Below, one piece after another: positions 9,088-18,000 of a DNA stretch of 64,000 nucleotides. Made by a program: the position numbers and the translations under genes. Each line of letters begins with the position of its first letter. Position 1 is the first letter of the stretch. The notes under the pieces are model-generated. The model was not told where the DNA came from. It searched no databases and was given only the letters and a program-made list of their open reading frames with translations. This stretch comes from JAUIET01 sp964352475 (GTDB taxonomy: Bacteria > Pseudomonadota > Gammaproteobacteria > Pseudomonadales > JAUIET01), in assembly GCA_964352475.1 (NCBI GenBank), contig CAYGSL010000015.1:1-64000 (forward strand), read 5' to 3'.

Positions 9088-9837
9088 ATGTTAGTTGTTA
9101 ACGACCTGCACGCAACCGTTGATGGAAAAACCATTTTGAACGGGCTTAATCTCACGGTAAACCCTGGTGAAGTGCACGCTATTATGGGACCAAATGGATC
9201 GGGCAAGAGCACATTAGGTCATGTGTTAGCTGGCCGGCCGGGTTATGAAGCCACCAACGGTAGCGTAAACTACATGGGTAAAGACCTGTTAGAGCAGGAA
9301 ACCGAAGAGCGTGCGCGCAACGGCTTGTTTCTGGCCTTTCAATACCCGGTGGAAATTCCCGGTGTAAGCAATATGGAATTTCTTAAAGCGTCTGTTGATG
9401 CCGCCCGCGAGCACAAGGGTGAAGCCGCTTTAGACGCCGTCAGCTTTATGAAGATGGCCCGCGAGGCAAGCAAAACCGTAGACCTGGACCCCGCGTTCCT
9501 CAAGCGCGGCGTTAACGAAGGCTTTTCTGGCGGTGAGAAAAAACGCAACGAACTGATGCAAATGATGATGCTGGAACCCAGCCTGGCGATTATGGATGAG
9601 ACCGACAGCGGCCTGGACATTGACGCATTGCAAGTGGTTGCAGCAGGCGTGAATTCCATGCGCAACGAGAATCGTTCTTTTGTATTGGTAACCCATTACC
9701 AGCGATTACTGAATTTCATTGAGCCCGACTTCGTGCACGTATTGTCAGGTGGTCGAATAGTCCGCTCCGGTGACAAATCACTGGCACTGGAACTGGAAGA
9801 ACGCGGTTACGCCTGGATTGAAGACGAGGTCGCCTGA
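9088..9837 (+). CDS. sufC: SufC, ATPase of the SufBCD complex
   Basis: SufC is an ABC-type ATPase that binds SufB and SufD and drives the rearrangement needed for cluster assembly. Walker A is GPNGSGKST near residue 32-40. The family signature is FSGGEKKRNE rather than LSGGQ, as is usual for SufC. Walker B is LAIMDETDSGLD, and the H-loop histidine is in LVTHYQR. Its length of 249 residues is normal. The stop overlaps the sufD start (TGATG), which points to translational coupling of the two subunits. Confidence 0.95.
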   Translation: MLVVNDLHATVDGKTILNGLNLTVNPGEVHAIMGPNGSGKSTLGHVLAGRPGYEATNGSVNYMGKDLLEQETEERARNGLFLAFQYPVEIPGVSNMEFLKASVDAAREHKGEAALDAVSFMKMAREASKTVDLDPAFLKRGVNEGFSGGEKKRNELMQMMMLEPSLAIMDETDSGLDIDALQVVAAGVNSMRNENRSFVLVTHYQRLLNFIEPDFVHVLSGGRIVRSGDKSLALELEERGYAWIEDEVA

Positions 9838-11138
9838 TGAGCGAGCATATGCAAGCCGCGCTGGATTCAGCAGCCACTACGGCACCTGCCTGGTTGGATG
9901 ATGTGTTGCAAAGCGGTAGAGCGCAATGGCAACAAACTGTCTGGCCTAGCCGTAAAGTTGAGGCCTGGAAGTACACTTCATTGCATCCACTGCAGCAAAC
10001 CTTCGAGGCAGCTCCGAAGACTGCAATCGATGTTGATACAAACGAAATACCCGAGTTCTCTGAAACAAGACTGGTATTTGTAGACGGTCAATACCAGGCT
10101 CAACAGTCAACAGAATATGGCACTGACAGCGGCGTGCGAACGGTACGTTTCAGTGAGGCCAGTGACGCCGACGCTGCGCGAATCAAGGAGCATCTGGGTA
10201 AAACGGTTGAAGCCGACAAGCACGTTTTTGCCACGCTGAACAATGCAGCTCTTAGCGATGGTTTGTTTATAGATATTGACGCGAATGCAGTAGTCGATAA
10301 GCCCATACACCTGGTATGGATCAGCAGCGGAGAGAAACCCGCTTACACGATTAATCAACGTTTGTTGGTGGTTGCCGGAACCAACAGTCAGGCGACTGTT
10401 ATAGAGCATTTCATTAACACTGATGACACAAGCAGTGCATTTACCAATGGTATTTCAGAGCTGGTGCTGGAGCACGGTGCTGTTCTTGAGTACTACCGGC
10501 TCAACCTCGAACGCGCTGCTGCGTTACATGTTGCAGGCATACACTGCCATCTCGCAGACAGCGCCTGTCTGCGAAGCTTCTTTGCAACAACGGGAAGCAA
10601 ACTAAAGCGCCTTGACGTGGTTGTACACCATGCCGGCTCCGGTGCGCATTGCGAGATGAACGGTATTTATCTGCCTCAGGGTAGCGAGCACATCGACGTG
10701 CACACCTGCATAGAGCATGCCGTACCCCATTGCACTACCGATGAGAATTTTCGCGGAATTATTGCTGATCAGGCCAGCGCCGTTTTCAATGGTCGAATTC
10801 ATATTCACCCTGACGCACAGCAAACGCGGGCGGAACTCAGCAATCGTAATTTGCTGACCAGCGACCAGGCAGAGATTAACACCAAACCCGAACTTGAAAT
10901 TTACGCAGACGATGTTCAGTGCGCGCACGGCGCCACTGTTGCACAGCTTGATGAAACCAGCATGCATTACCTTCGCTCACGTGGCGTGTCTCGCGCTGAG
11001 GCAGAGGTTATGTTGAGCTTTGGCTTTATCAATGAACTGGTGGACGGAATACGCCTTGATGCATTGCGCGATTATTTGCGGCCGTTTCTTGCTCGCCGTT
11101 TTGCGGGCGATGCGCAATTGGCTAGGCATTTGATATGA
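9837..11138 (+). CDS. sufD: Fe-S cluster assembly protein SufD
   Basis: SufD is a paralogue of SufB and completes the SufBC2D scaffold; it is needed for iron entry. The beta-helix core and the C-terminal region (CAHGATVAQLDETSMHYLRSRG, then EVMLSFGFINELVD) are clear. The CAHG motif with its conserved histidine is the SufD hallmark. The N-terminal WKYTSLHPL motif is also typical. At 433 residues it is of normal length. It overlaps sufC upstream by one base and sufS downstream by four (ATGA), so the operon is tightly coupled. Confidence 0.93.
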   Translation: MSEHMQAALDSAATTAPAWLDDVLQSGRAQWQQTVWPSRKVEAWKYTSLHPLQQTFEAAPKTAIDVDTNEIPEFSETRLVFVDGQYQAQQSTEYGTDSGVRTVRFSEASDADAARIKEHLGKTVEADKHVFATLNNAALSDGLFIDIDANAVVDKPIHLVWISSGEKPAYTINQRLLVVAGTNSQATVIEHFINTDDTSSAFTNGISELVLEHGAVLEYYRLNLERAAALHVAGIHCHLADSACLRSFFATTGSKLKRLDVVVHHAGSGAHCEMNGIYLPQGSEHIDVHTCIEHAVPHCTTDENFRGIIADQASAVFNGRIHIHPDAQQTRAELSNRNLLTSDQAEINTKPELEIYADDVQCAHGATVAQLDETSMHYLRSRGVSRAEAEVMLSFGFINELVDGIRLDALRDYLRPFLARRFAGDAQLARHLI

Positions 11139-12379
11139 ACGCCGCAGAACAATCAGTGCTGGCGTTCGATGTAAATCGAGTACGCGCAGACTTCCCTATC
11201 CTCGATCAGGAAGTGAACGGGCACCCTTTGGTATACCTGGACAATGCGGCCAGCACGCAAAAGCCCAATAGCGTTATCGATGCTATCGCAAACTATTACC
11301 GACACGACCACGCGAATGTTCACCGCGGCGTACACGCTCTCAGTGATCGGGCAACGCAGGCCTTTGAGCAAGCGCGCGAAACTGTGTCGCAGTTTATTAA
11401 TAGCCCCAGTTCAAGGCAACTGATCTGGACCAGTGGCACCACGGAGTCTATCAATCTAGTGGCCTATAGCTGGGCACGGCAGAACCTTAACAAAGGTGAT
11501 CGTGTTCTGGTCTCCTGGCTGGAACATCACGCAGACATTGTTCCGTGGCAATTGGTGAGCGCGCAATGCGGTGCCGAAGTGGTGCCGATACCAATAGATG
11601 CTGGCGGTGATATAGACCTGGAGGCGCTGACAGAATTACTTGATGAACGTGTAAAACTGGTCGCGGTAGGCCATGTCTCAAACGCTCTCGGTACTGTTAA
11701 TCCGGTGTCTGAAATATGTGATCTGGCAAAAACCGTGGGTGCCAAAGTATTGATAGATGGCGCACAAGCGGTTGCCCACTGGCCGGTGGATGTTCAAACA
11801 CTGGGGTGCGATTTCTACGCATTCTCCGCGCACAAGTTGTTTGGCCCCACCGGAATGGGCGCGCTTTGGGGTCGCGAAGAATTGCTTGAGGCCATGCCAC
11901 CTTTTCTGGGCGGTGGCGAAATGATTGATCAAGTCAGTTTCGAAGGCACTACGTTTAACACCCTGCCCTTTAAATTTGAAGCCGGCACCCCCAATATTGC
12001 CGGAGCAGTGGGTTTTGCCGCAGCCATCGACTATGTTGAATCCCTTGATAGAGACGGTGCGGCGCGTCACGAAGAGCACTTGCTGGCGCTTTCCTTGCAG
12101 CGAGCCGCTGATATGCCGGCGCTGCGACGAATTGGTACGCCACGTAATGGCGCAGGTATCTTCAGTTTTGTGCTGGAAGGTACCCACCCGTCAGACGTGG
12201 GCATGTTATTGGACCAGCAAGGGATAGCCGTACGAACCGGTCATCATTGCGCACAGCCATTGATGGAGCATTTTGGGTTGCCGGGCACAGTGCGTGCCTC
12301 GTATTCAATCTATAATACAGTAGATGAAATAGACCGGCTGTTTGCGGGTCTGGAGAAAGCGTTGCGATTGTTGTCGTAG
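11135..12379 (+). CDS. sufS: SufS, type II cysteine desulfurase
   Basis: SufS removes sulfur from L-cysteine with pyridoxal phosphate and passes it to SufE and then SufB. The PLP lysine is K234 in SAHKLFGPTGMG. The persulfide cysteine is C372 in RTGHHCAQPLM. The short loop around it (type II) explains the need for SufE, which is encoded three genes downstream. Length (414) is normal, and the substrate-binding HHADIVPWQL motif is present. The start overlaps the sufD stop by four bases. Confidence 0.95.
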   Translation: MNAAEQSVLAFDVNRVRADFPILDQEVNGHPLVYLDNAASTQKPNSVIDAIANYYRHDHANVHRGVHALSDRATQAFEQARETVSQFINSPSSRQLIWTSGTTESINLVAYSWARQNLNKGDRVLVSWLEHHADIVPWQLVSAQCGAEVVPIPIDAGGDIDLEALTELLDERVKLVAVGHVSNALGTVNPVSEICDLAKTVGAKVLIDGAQAVAHWPVDVQTLGCDFYAFSAHKLFGPTGMGALWGREELLEAMPPFLGGGEMIDQVSFEGTTFNTLPFKFEAGTPNIAGAVGFAAAIDYVESLDRDGAARHEEHLLALSLQRAADMPALRRIGTPRNGAGIFSFVLEGTHPSDVGMLLDQQGIAVRTGHHCAQPLMEHFGLPGTVRASYSIYNTVDEIDRLFAGLEKALRLLS

Positions 12380-12393
12380 CGCAGGAGAAAGTA

Positions 12394-12750
12394 ATGAGCG
12401 TAGAAACGTTTGATTTTAATCGGCAACTGCTAACCGTAACACCGGCCGCGCAGAAGCATTTTCTGAGCAGCTTGAATGGCTCAGACGCCAACGCTGTGCG
12501 CATCAGTGTTCAGGAAAGCGGCTGCACCGGATTCAAGTACGTTGTTGAAGAAGTTCAACAGGCTGAAGCGGATGACATTACGCTAAACCTGGACACCAAG
12601 CTTACTCTGCATTTGAGCAAAGACGCAGTAAGCGTTTTGCAAGGCACCGAGATTGATTACACCCGCGAAGGTATCAATCAAACCTTGACATTCAGAAATC
12701 CGAATGTAACGGCCGAATGCGGCTGTGGCGAAAGCTTCAGCGTAGGTTAG
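12394..12750 (+). CDS. sufA: A-type Fe-S carrier protein (SufA/IscA/ErpA family)
   Basis: A-type carriers receive clusters from the scaffold and deliver them to target enzymes. The three ligand cysteines are present in the expected pattern: C44 in ESGCTGFKY and C109/C111 in the terminal ECGCGESFSV. Length is 118 residues. Sequence alone does not separate SufA, IscA and ErpA, so the symbol rests on its place inside the suf operon. It is 14 bases after sufS and 2 bases before sufT. Confidence 0.88.
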   Translation: MSVETFDFNRQLLTVTPAAQKHFLSSLNGSDANAVRISVQESGCTGFKYVVEEVQQAEADDITLNLDTKLTLHLSKDAVSVLQGTEIDYTREGINQTLTFRNPNVTAECGCGESFSVG

Positions 12751-12752
12751 CC

Positions 12753-13295
12753 GTGAGCGCACAAGAACGTACGCTGCTCACAACCACCCGTGAGTGCCCT
12801 GGCCGTCTGGTGCCCGTTGGTGACCCCGTCACTATCCCGGCACACACATTTGTCACGCTAACACAGTCTCTTGGTGGCAACTACACGGTGGTGTATAACG
12901 GCAATATGGTACGCGTTGATGGTACCGATGCTGATGCGCTGGGTTTTGAGCGCACGCAACTTGAGTTTGACGCACCCAGCGACGGACAGATTGCCGAAGA
13001 GCAAGTATGGGAAGCATTGCATACCGTGTACGATCCTGAGATACCGGTAGATCTGGTCAACCTTGGATTAATCTACCAGCTGGATATTGATCAAGAAGCT
13101 GGATTGGTGACTATTGCGATGACACTCACTGCACCTGGTTGCGGTATGGGCCCTGTGCTGGTGGGTGACGTTAAATATCGCGTGCAGCAAGTACCGTATG
13201 TAAAAGCCGTTGAGGTGGAACTGGTGTTTGACCCGCCATGGAGCCGCGACATGATGAGCGAAGAAGCGCAGCTTGAAACCGGTTTGTTTTTCTAG
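12753..13295 (+). CDS. sufT: SufT, MIP18/DUF59-family Fe-S assembly factor
   Basis: SufT proteins carry a MIP18 (DUF59) domain and help mature iron-sulfur proteins, mainly under high demand. The domain is visible at about residues 75-165, with DPEIPVDLVNLGLIY and the conserved TLTAPGCGMGP cysteine motif. The roughly 70-residue N-terminal extension with YTVVYNGNMVRVDG is typical of the long SufT form. A start inside sufA at 12717 is possible, but GTG at 12753 is better. It follows the sufA stop by two bases, has AGGT 5 bases upstream, and gives a protein of 180 residues, which suits the family. Confidence 0.88.
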   Translation: MSAQERTLLTTTRECPGRLVPVGDPVTIPAHTFVTLTQSLGGNYTVVYNGNMVRVDGTDADALGFERTQLEFDAPSDGQIAEEQVWEALHTVYDPEIPVDLVNLGLIYQLDIDQEAGLVTIAMTLTAPGCGMGPVLVGDVKYRVQQVPYVKAVEVELVFDPPWSRDMMSEEAQLETGLFF

Positions 13296-13296
13296 C

Positions 13297-13722
13297 ATGA
13301 CTGACAACCCATTCGGGCGCACGATAAAAGCCGAAGACGTTATCGAAACATTGGGTTTCTTTGACGATTGGGAAGACCGCTACAAATACATTATTGATTT
13401 GGGTAAAGAGCTGCCGGCAATGGCCGATGAGCTGCACACTGAAGAGCGCTTGATTCGTGGTTGCCAGAGTAAGGTCTGGATTGATTCGTCGCTTGATGAT
13501 GGGCGCTTGCAATTCAGCATGGACAGCGACGCTTTTATTGTAAAAGGCTTAATCGCGGTCGTGCTGGCCGCGTACAACAATACGCCCGCAAAAGACATTC
13601 TTGCCTTTGACATTGACGCCTATTTTAAGCAACTCGACTTAATGCAGCACCTGTCGCCTACTCGCGGTAATGGTTTGCAAGCGATGGTTACTCGCATTAA
13701 AGACATGGCGACTGCTACTTAG
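13297..13722 (+). CDS. sufE: SufE, sulfur acceptor for SufS
   Basis: SufE takes the persulfide from SufS and stimulates its activity. The acceptor cysteine is C56 in RLIRGCQSKVW, the defining motif. The protein is 141 residues, normal for the family. An upstream in-frame start at 13273 would run into sufT; ATG at 13297, one base after the sufT stop, is the natural choice. It ends the operon. Its 3' end overlaps the convergent gene on the minus strand by 8 bases, so no terminator fits between them. Confidence 0.93.
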   Translation: MTDNPFGRTIKAEDVIETLGFFDDWEDRYKYIIDLGKELPAMADELHTEERLIRGCQSKVWIDSSLDDGRLQFSMDSDAFIVKGLIAVVLAAYNNTPAKDILAFDIDAYFKQLDLMQHLSPTRGNGLQAMVTRIKDMATAT

Positions 13723-14851
13723 CACCGTCAAAGAAATCTTCAAATCCTGAACGCGCATGGCGGCCAATCACAATGGTCTCAAGCGTACCCACGCCCTGGT
13801 GCGTCTCACCATCAATATCCAATTGCGCGGTCACTACCTGATGGCTGTGAATAAATTGCATCTCTAGCGGGTTAATCTCATCAAAATTCCATTCCTCGCG
13901 ACCGATTTCGCACTCACCTTTCCAGAACGCATGGCCCCATTCGGTGTGCCCATAGCCAATGCCCAGCATGTAGAAGATCCGCCCTGCTTCTACCGTGTAA
14001 TGGTATTGCCGATCTTCAGAGTCTTTAAAACGCATTTCAGCAGACGCCGCCCGGCGAGTACCCGAGTGCCAATTTACGGTGTGTTCAATGCCGTGCATGC
14101 CCACAATTCCAGCGTCCTCCCCGTGCGGAATATCATCTACATTGGCGTAAAGCGGTACTCTGTCTGCGCTCAATTGCGTAGGTTTGCCGTCACGGTCTTC
14201 GAAGGTACCCAACTGCGTGCAAAATTCACCGAAGTTAATTGGGTTCCAAAGCCAGTAAACGCCCGGTTCATTGTTCATTAAACCAGGTGCGCCGCCGGCC
14301 GGTTCACCAACCGGTCGAACGCCCCAGGATTTATCGCGCGTGCCAATGGCTGAGTTAACCTCAAAGCGTTCGCCGTCAATACTGAACCAGCCTTGCCACA
14401 AGCCCATTTGGGTAAAGCGCGAGTTGTGCATGATCAAATGCCCATCGTCGTGCATCACATTGGCGGGTTCCTGATGCGGAACGCTGCTGGCTGTGAACAG
14501 CAGGTCACATTCAATATTGTGTTCGTTAGCCGCCAATGTAACGCGCACTTTACGCAGCGGTTCCTCAACGGTAATCGCTAGGGGTCCAATTTCGGTTTCC
14601 TTACGATCTTTGGGCGCCCTGCGCGAGGCGTGAAACGCGATCTGCCTGTTACCAACAGACACGCCGAAGTGGCCGTCCATCACCCGGCGATTCGGGTATA
14701 AGCCGAAACCAATTTCAAACAACCACTCACCTGAAGATGGCTCAATGCCATTAAACCAATATCGATCGTAAAAGTTGCGATCACTTTGTGAGGGCTCGGC
14801 AATAGGCAGGGCCGTTTGATGGATACAAAAATCGTCGAAGCTGGTAATCAT
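13715..14851 (-). CDS. uncharacterised protein, possibly DUF7064/7065 or CrtC-like lipocalin fold
   Basis: I do not recognise a defined function. The 378-residue protein is rich in aromatic residues and beta-like segments (DRYWFNGIEPSSGEWLFEIG, QGWFSIDGERFEVNSAIGTR, DKSWGVRPVG). This resembles the double lipocalin-like fold of hydroxyneurosporene synthase (CrtC) and of DUF7064/7065 proteins that occur near lipid or terpenoid catabolism genes. That assignment is tentative. The open frame extends to 14929, but ATG at 14851 has AGGA 7 bases upstream and is preferred. I see no signal peptide or membrane segment from that start. It is convergent with sufE, overlapping by 8 bases. Confidence 0.5.
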   Translation of the reverse strand: MITSFDDFCIHQTALPIAEPSQSDRNFYDRYWFNGIEPSSGEWLFEIGFGLYPNRRVMDGHFGVSVGNRQIAFHASRRAPKDRKETEIGPLAITVEEPLRKVRVTLAANEHNIECDLLFTASSVPHQEPANVMHDDGHLIMHNSRFTQMGLWQGWFSIDGERFEVNSAIGTRDKSWGVRPVGEPAGGAPGLMNNEPGVYWLWNPINFGEFCTQLGTFEDRDGKPTQLSADRVPLYANVDDIPHGEDAGIVGMHGIEHTVNWHSGTRRAASAEMRFKDSEDRQYHYTVEAGRIFYMLGIGYGHTEWGHAFWKGECEIGREEWNFDEINPLEMQFIHSHQVVTAQLDIDGETHQGVGTLETIVIGRHARSGFEDFFDGAK

Positions 14852-15044
14852 GGTTTGTTCCTGCGCGTGCTCACTGGTGCGGAATGAAGCCTGGCTGTGT
14901 GCCTGCGATAAACAAACGCACATAAGCACACAGCTAACGCAGAATGTTAACGGATTACAGTCTGTTCGAGAATGACCAAACCGTAGTCTCGCTTAAACTA
15001 CGGATGGGATGGGCGCGCCAGGTGAGATTACTGGCGCTTACATC

Positions 15045-18000
15045 TCAAGCTACTTTATTTTGCTGGCAGTGCTCGGCCAGGTCGGTCAAGGCCCGGTTGG
15101 CCACGGTGTACACCGAGAAGTCACCGGTATTGGCGGCACGAACTTCACTCACCAGGTGTTGCCAACGACCGATAGCATCAGACGATTTCTTCAGCCAGCT
15201 TTCAATGCTGGCTTCAACATTGTCCTGCAGCTGGTCGTCCATACTCATCAACACACTGGTCGTAATAGACCCTTGTTGCGCTTCCAGGTCGTCACGATAA
15301 GCTTCGCGAGCCATGGCTTGCCATTGAGACTTCACGCCCAGGTCGGAGATCTGTTTGTGGAACCAGTGCAGGTCCAGCTTATCTCCCAGACTGAAGAAAG
15401 TATCCGCCACCACCGCGGCATGCATGTCGGTATCTTTTGCTGCCTCAGCAATACTCAGCGATGAATACAGGCTGGGCGCTGCGGCAATGAAATGCGCCAG
15501 CTGCGGCGGAATGTTCTGCTCAGCCAGGGTTTCCTGTCGGTGCTGCCAGGAATCACGCATATGGCCTTTCAGGAAGTTGCCAAGGTTCTCGCTGATTGTA
15601 TTCACACTGGGTCTGAAGCTAAGCACCTCTTGCTCGGGGTCCAGGCCCGCGCGGCGATTGCGCAGAAACCAGTGGCTGGCCCGCCGCATCAAGCGCATCA
15701 GGTCCGCCATCAGGCGCATCTGCAACTGCGCATCCACCTCATGATCCAGCTCTTCGATCATGCGCCAATACTTTGGTACCGAGAACACATCGCGCGCAGT
15801 CACATAGGCAAGTGCAACATCGCTACTGCTAATACCAGGCGCCTGGCGCATTCTGTCCACGAAGGTTATGCCCATGTGATTGACCATATCATTGGCCAGC
15901 TGTGTCGCTATAATTTCACAGCGCAGTTTGTGCGAACTGATACGCTCCGGGAACTCCATAGACAGTTTTCCTGGGAAAGCCGTTTGTACAATGCGGGCCA
16001 CGTAGGCATTTTCGCAGATGTCGCTGCAACACAAATCTTCCTTCAATTGCGATTTGATGTAGGAAATCAAAACCGATAACTCCGGACGACTCAGTTGCTT
16101 GCCTTGCGCGTCACGCTCCAGCAGTTGCTCCTCATTGGGCAGGAATTCCAGTTCCCGATCAAGCTTGCCGCTTTCCACCATATGGTTCATCAGGCGTCGG
16201 TATTCAGCGAAGCGTTTTTTCGCTTCACTTTCCGCAATACTGATCGCCTGCACTTGCATATAGTTGTTACGCAGAACCAAGGAGCCCACTTCATCCGTCA
16301 TTTCTTCAAGCAGGCTGCGACGTTGTTTCTCGGTCATATCACCGGCAACTATTACGTCGTTCAGCAGAATCTTGATATTCACTTCGTGGTCTGAGCAATC
16401 AACACCGGCCGCGTTATCAATGAAGTCGGTATTTACCGCACCACCGTTCAGCGCAAACTCGATACGACCCAATTGGGTGACGCCAAGGTTGCCACCTTCG
16501 CCGATCACCTTGCAGCGTAGATCTGCGCCGTCAACTCGTAATACGTCGTTGGCTTTATCGCCCACATCAGCATGCGACTCCGAGCTGGCCTTGATGTAAG
16601 TACCAATTCCACCATTCCAGAGCAGATCAACCGGTGCTTGCAGCAATGCCTTGATCAAGGCATTGGGCGCCATATTGTCTTCAGTCAGATCGAAGGCTTG
16701 CTTCATCTCAGGACTGATCGGAATAGACTTTGCGCTGCGCAAGAATATACCGCCGCCCGCCGAGATCAGCTCACGTGTGTAATCATCCCAGCTGGACCTG
16801 TCCATCTTGAACAAACGCTGGCGCTCGGCAAAGCTGCTTGCAGCGTCCGGGGTTGGGTCAATAAAGATATGCAGGTGGTTGAACGCGGCCTTCAGGCAGG
16901 TGTGTTCAGACAGCAACATACCGTTACCAAACACATCACCCATCATGTCTCCAATGCCCACTACGCTGAAATCGGTTTTTTGCACATCAATACCGCGCTC
17001 GCGGAAGTGTCTTTGCACAGACACCCAGGCACCCTTGGCAGTAATGCCCATGCCTTTGTGGTCGTATCCGATGCTGCCACCGGAGGCGAAGGCATCGCCC
17101 AACCAGAAGTTGTATTGTTCTGAAAGGCCATTGGCGATATCGGAAAATGTCGCGGTGCCTTTATCTGCGGCTACCACCAGATAGGGGTCATCTTCGTCAT
17201 GTCGAACAACATATTCTGGCGGTTGGACCTTCCCCTCAATAATATTGTCAGTGATGTCCAGCAAGCCTGAAATAAACGTTTTATACGCTGCAATACCACC
17301 TTCCTGAAACTCTTGTCGGCTTGCATCGGGTGCAATCGTTTTCGCAACGAAACCGCCTTTCGCACCAACTGGCACAATGACAGAGTTCTTCACCTGCTGT
17401 GCTTTTACAAGACCAAGCACCTCTGTTCGAAAGTCTTCACGACGATCCGACCAACGCAGGCCGCCGCGAGCCACTTTACCGCCACGTAGATGAACGCCCT
17501 CAACGTGAGGCGAATAAACGAAAATCTCAAACATTGGAACTGGTGCCGGCACATCCGGAATCAGAGATGGCTGCAGTTTGAAGCTAAAATAGCCCTTGAG
17601 CTCGGCCGCGTCATCACGCTGAAAATAATTGGTTCGCAATGTTGCCTTGATCAACGCAAGATACTGGCGGAAAATACTGTCTTCGTTCAGATTATCAACG
17701 TCATCAATAGCGGCATTGATTTCAGCCATCACCGCCTGCTCGCCCGTTCCTGCGGCCGCAGCCTGCTCCGGGTCGAACCGCTGCTTGAACAAGCTCACGA
17801 TCTTATCTGTCAATGTAAGATACTTGCCCAAAGTTTCGGCTATGTATTCATCACGGAAATTGAAACCAATCTGGCGCATGTAGCACGCATAGGCGCGCAG
17901 CAGGGCACATTCTCGCCAATCGAGCTGCGTACCTAACAAAAGTTTGTTAAACGCATCACTTTCAGCATCGCCCTCCCAAACACGTCTAAACGCTTGCTGG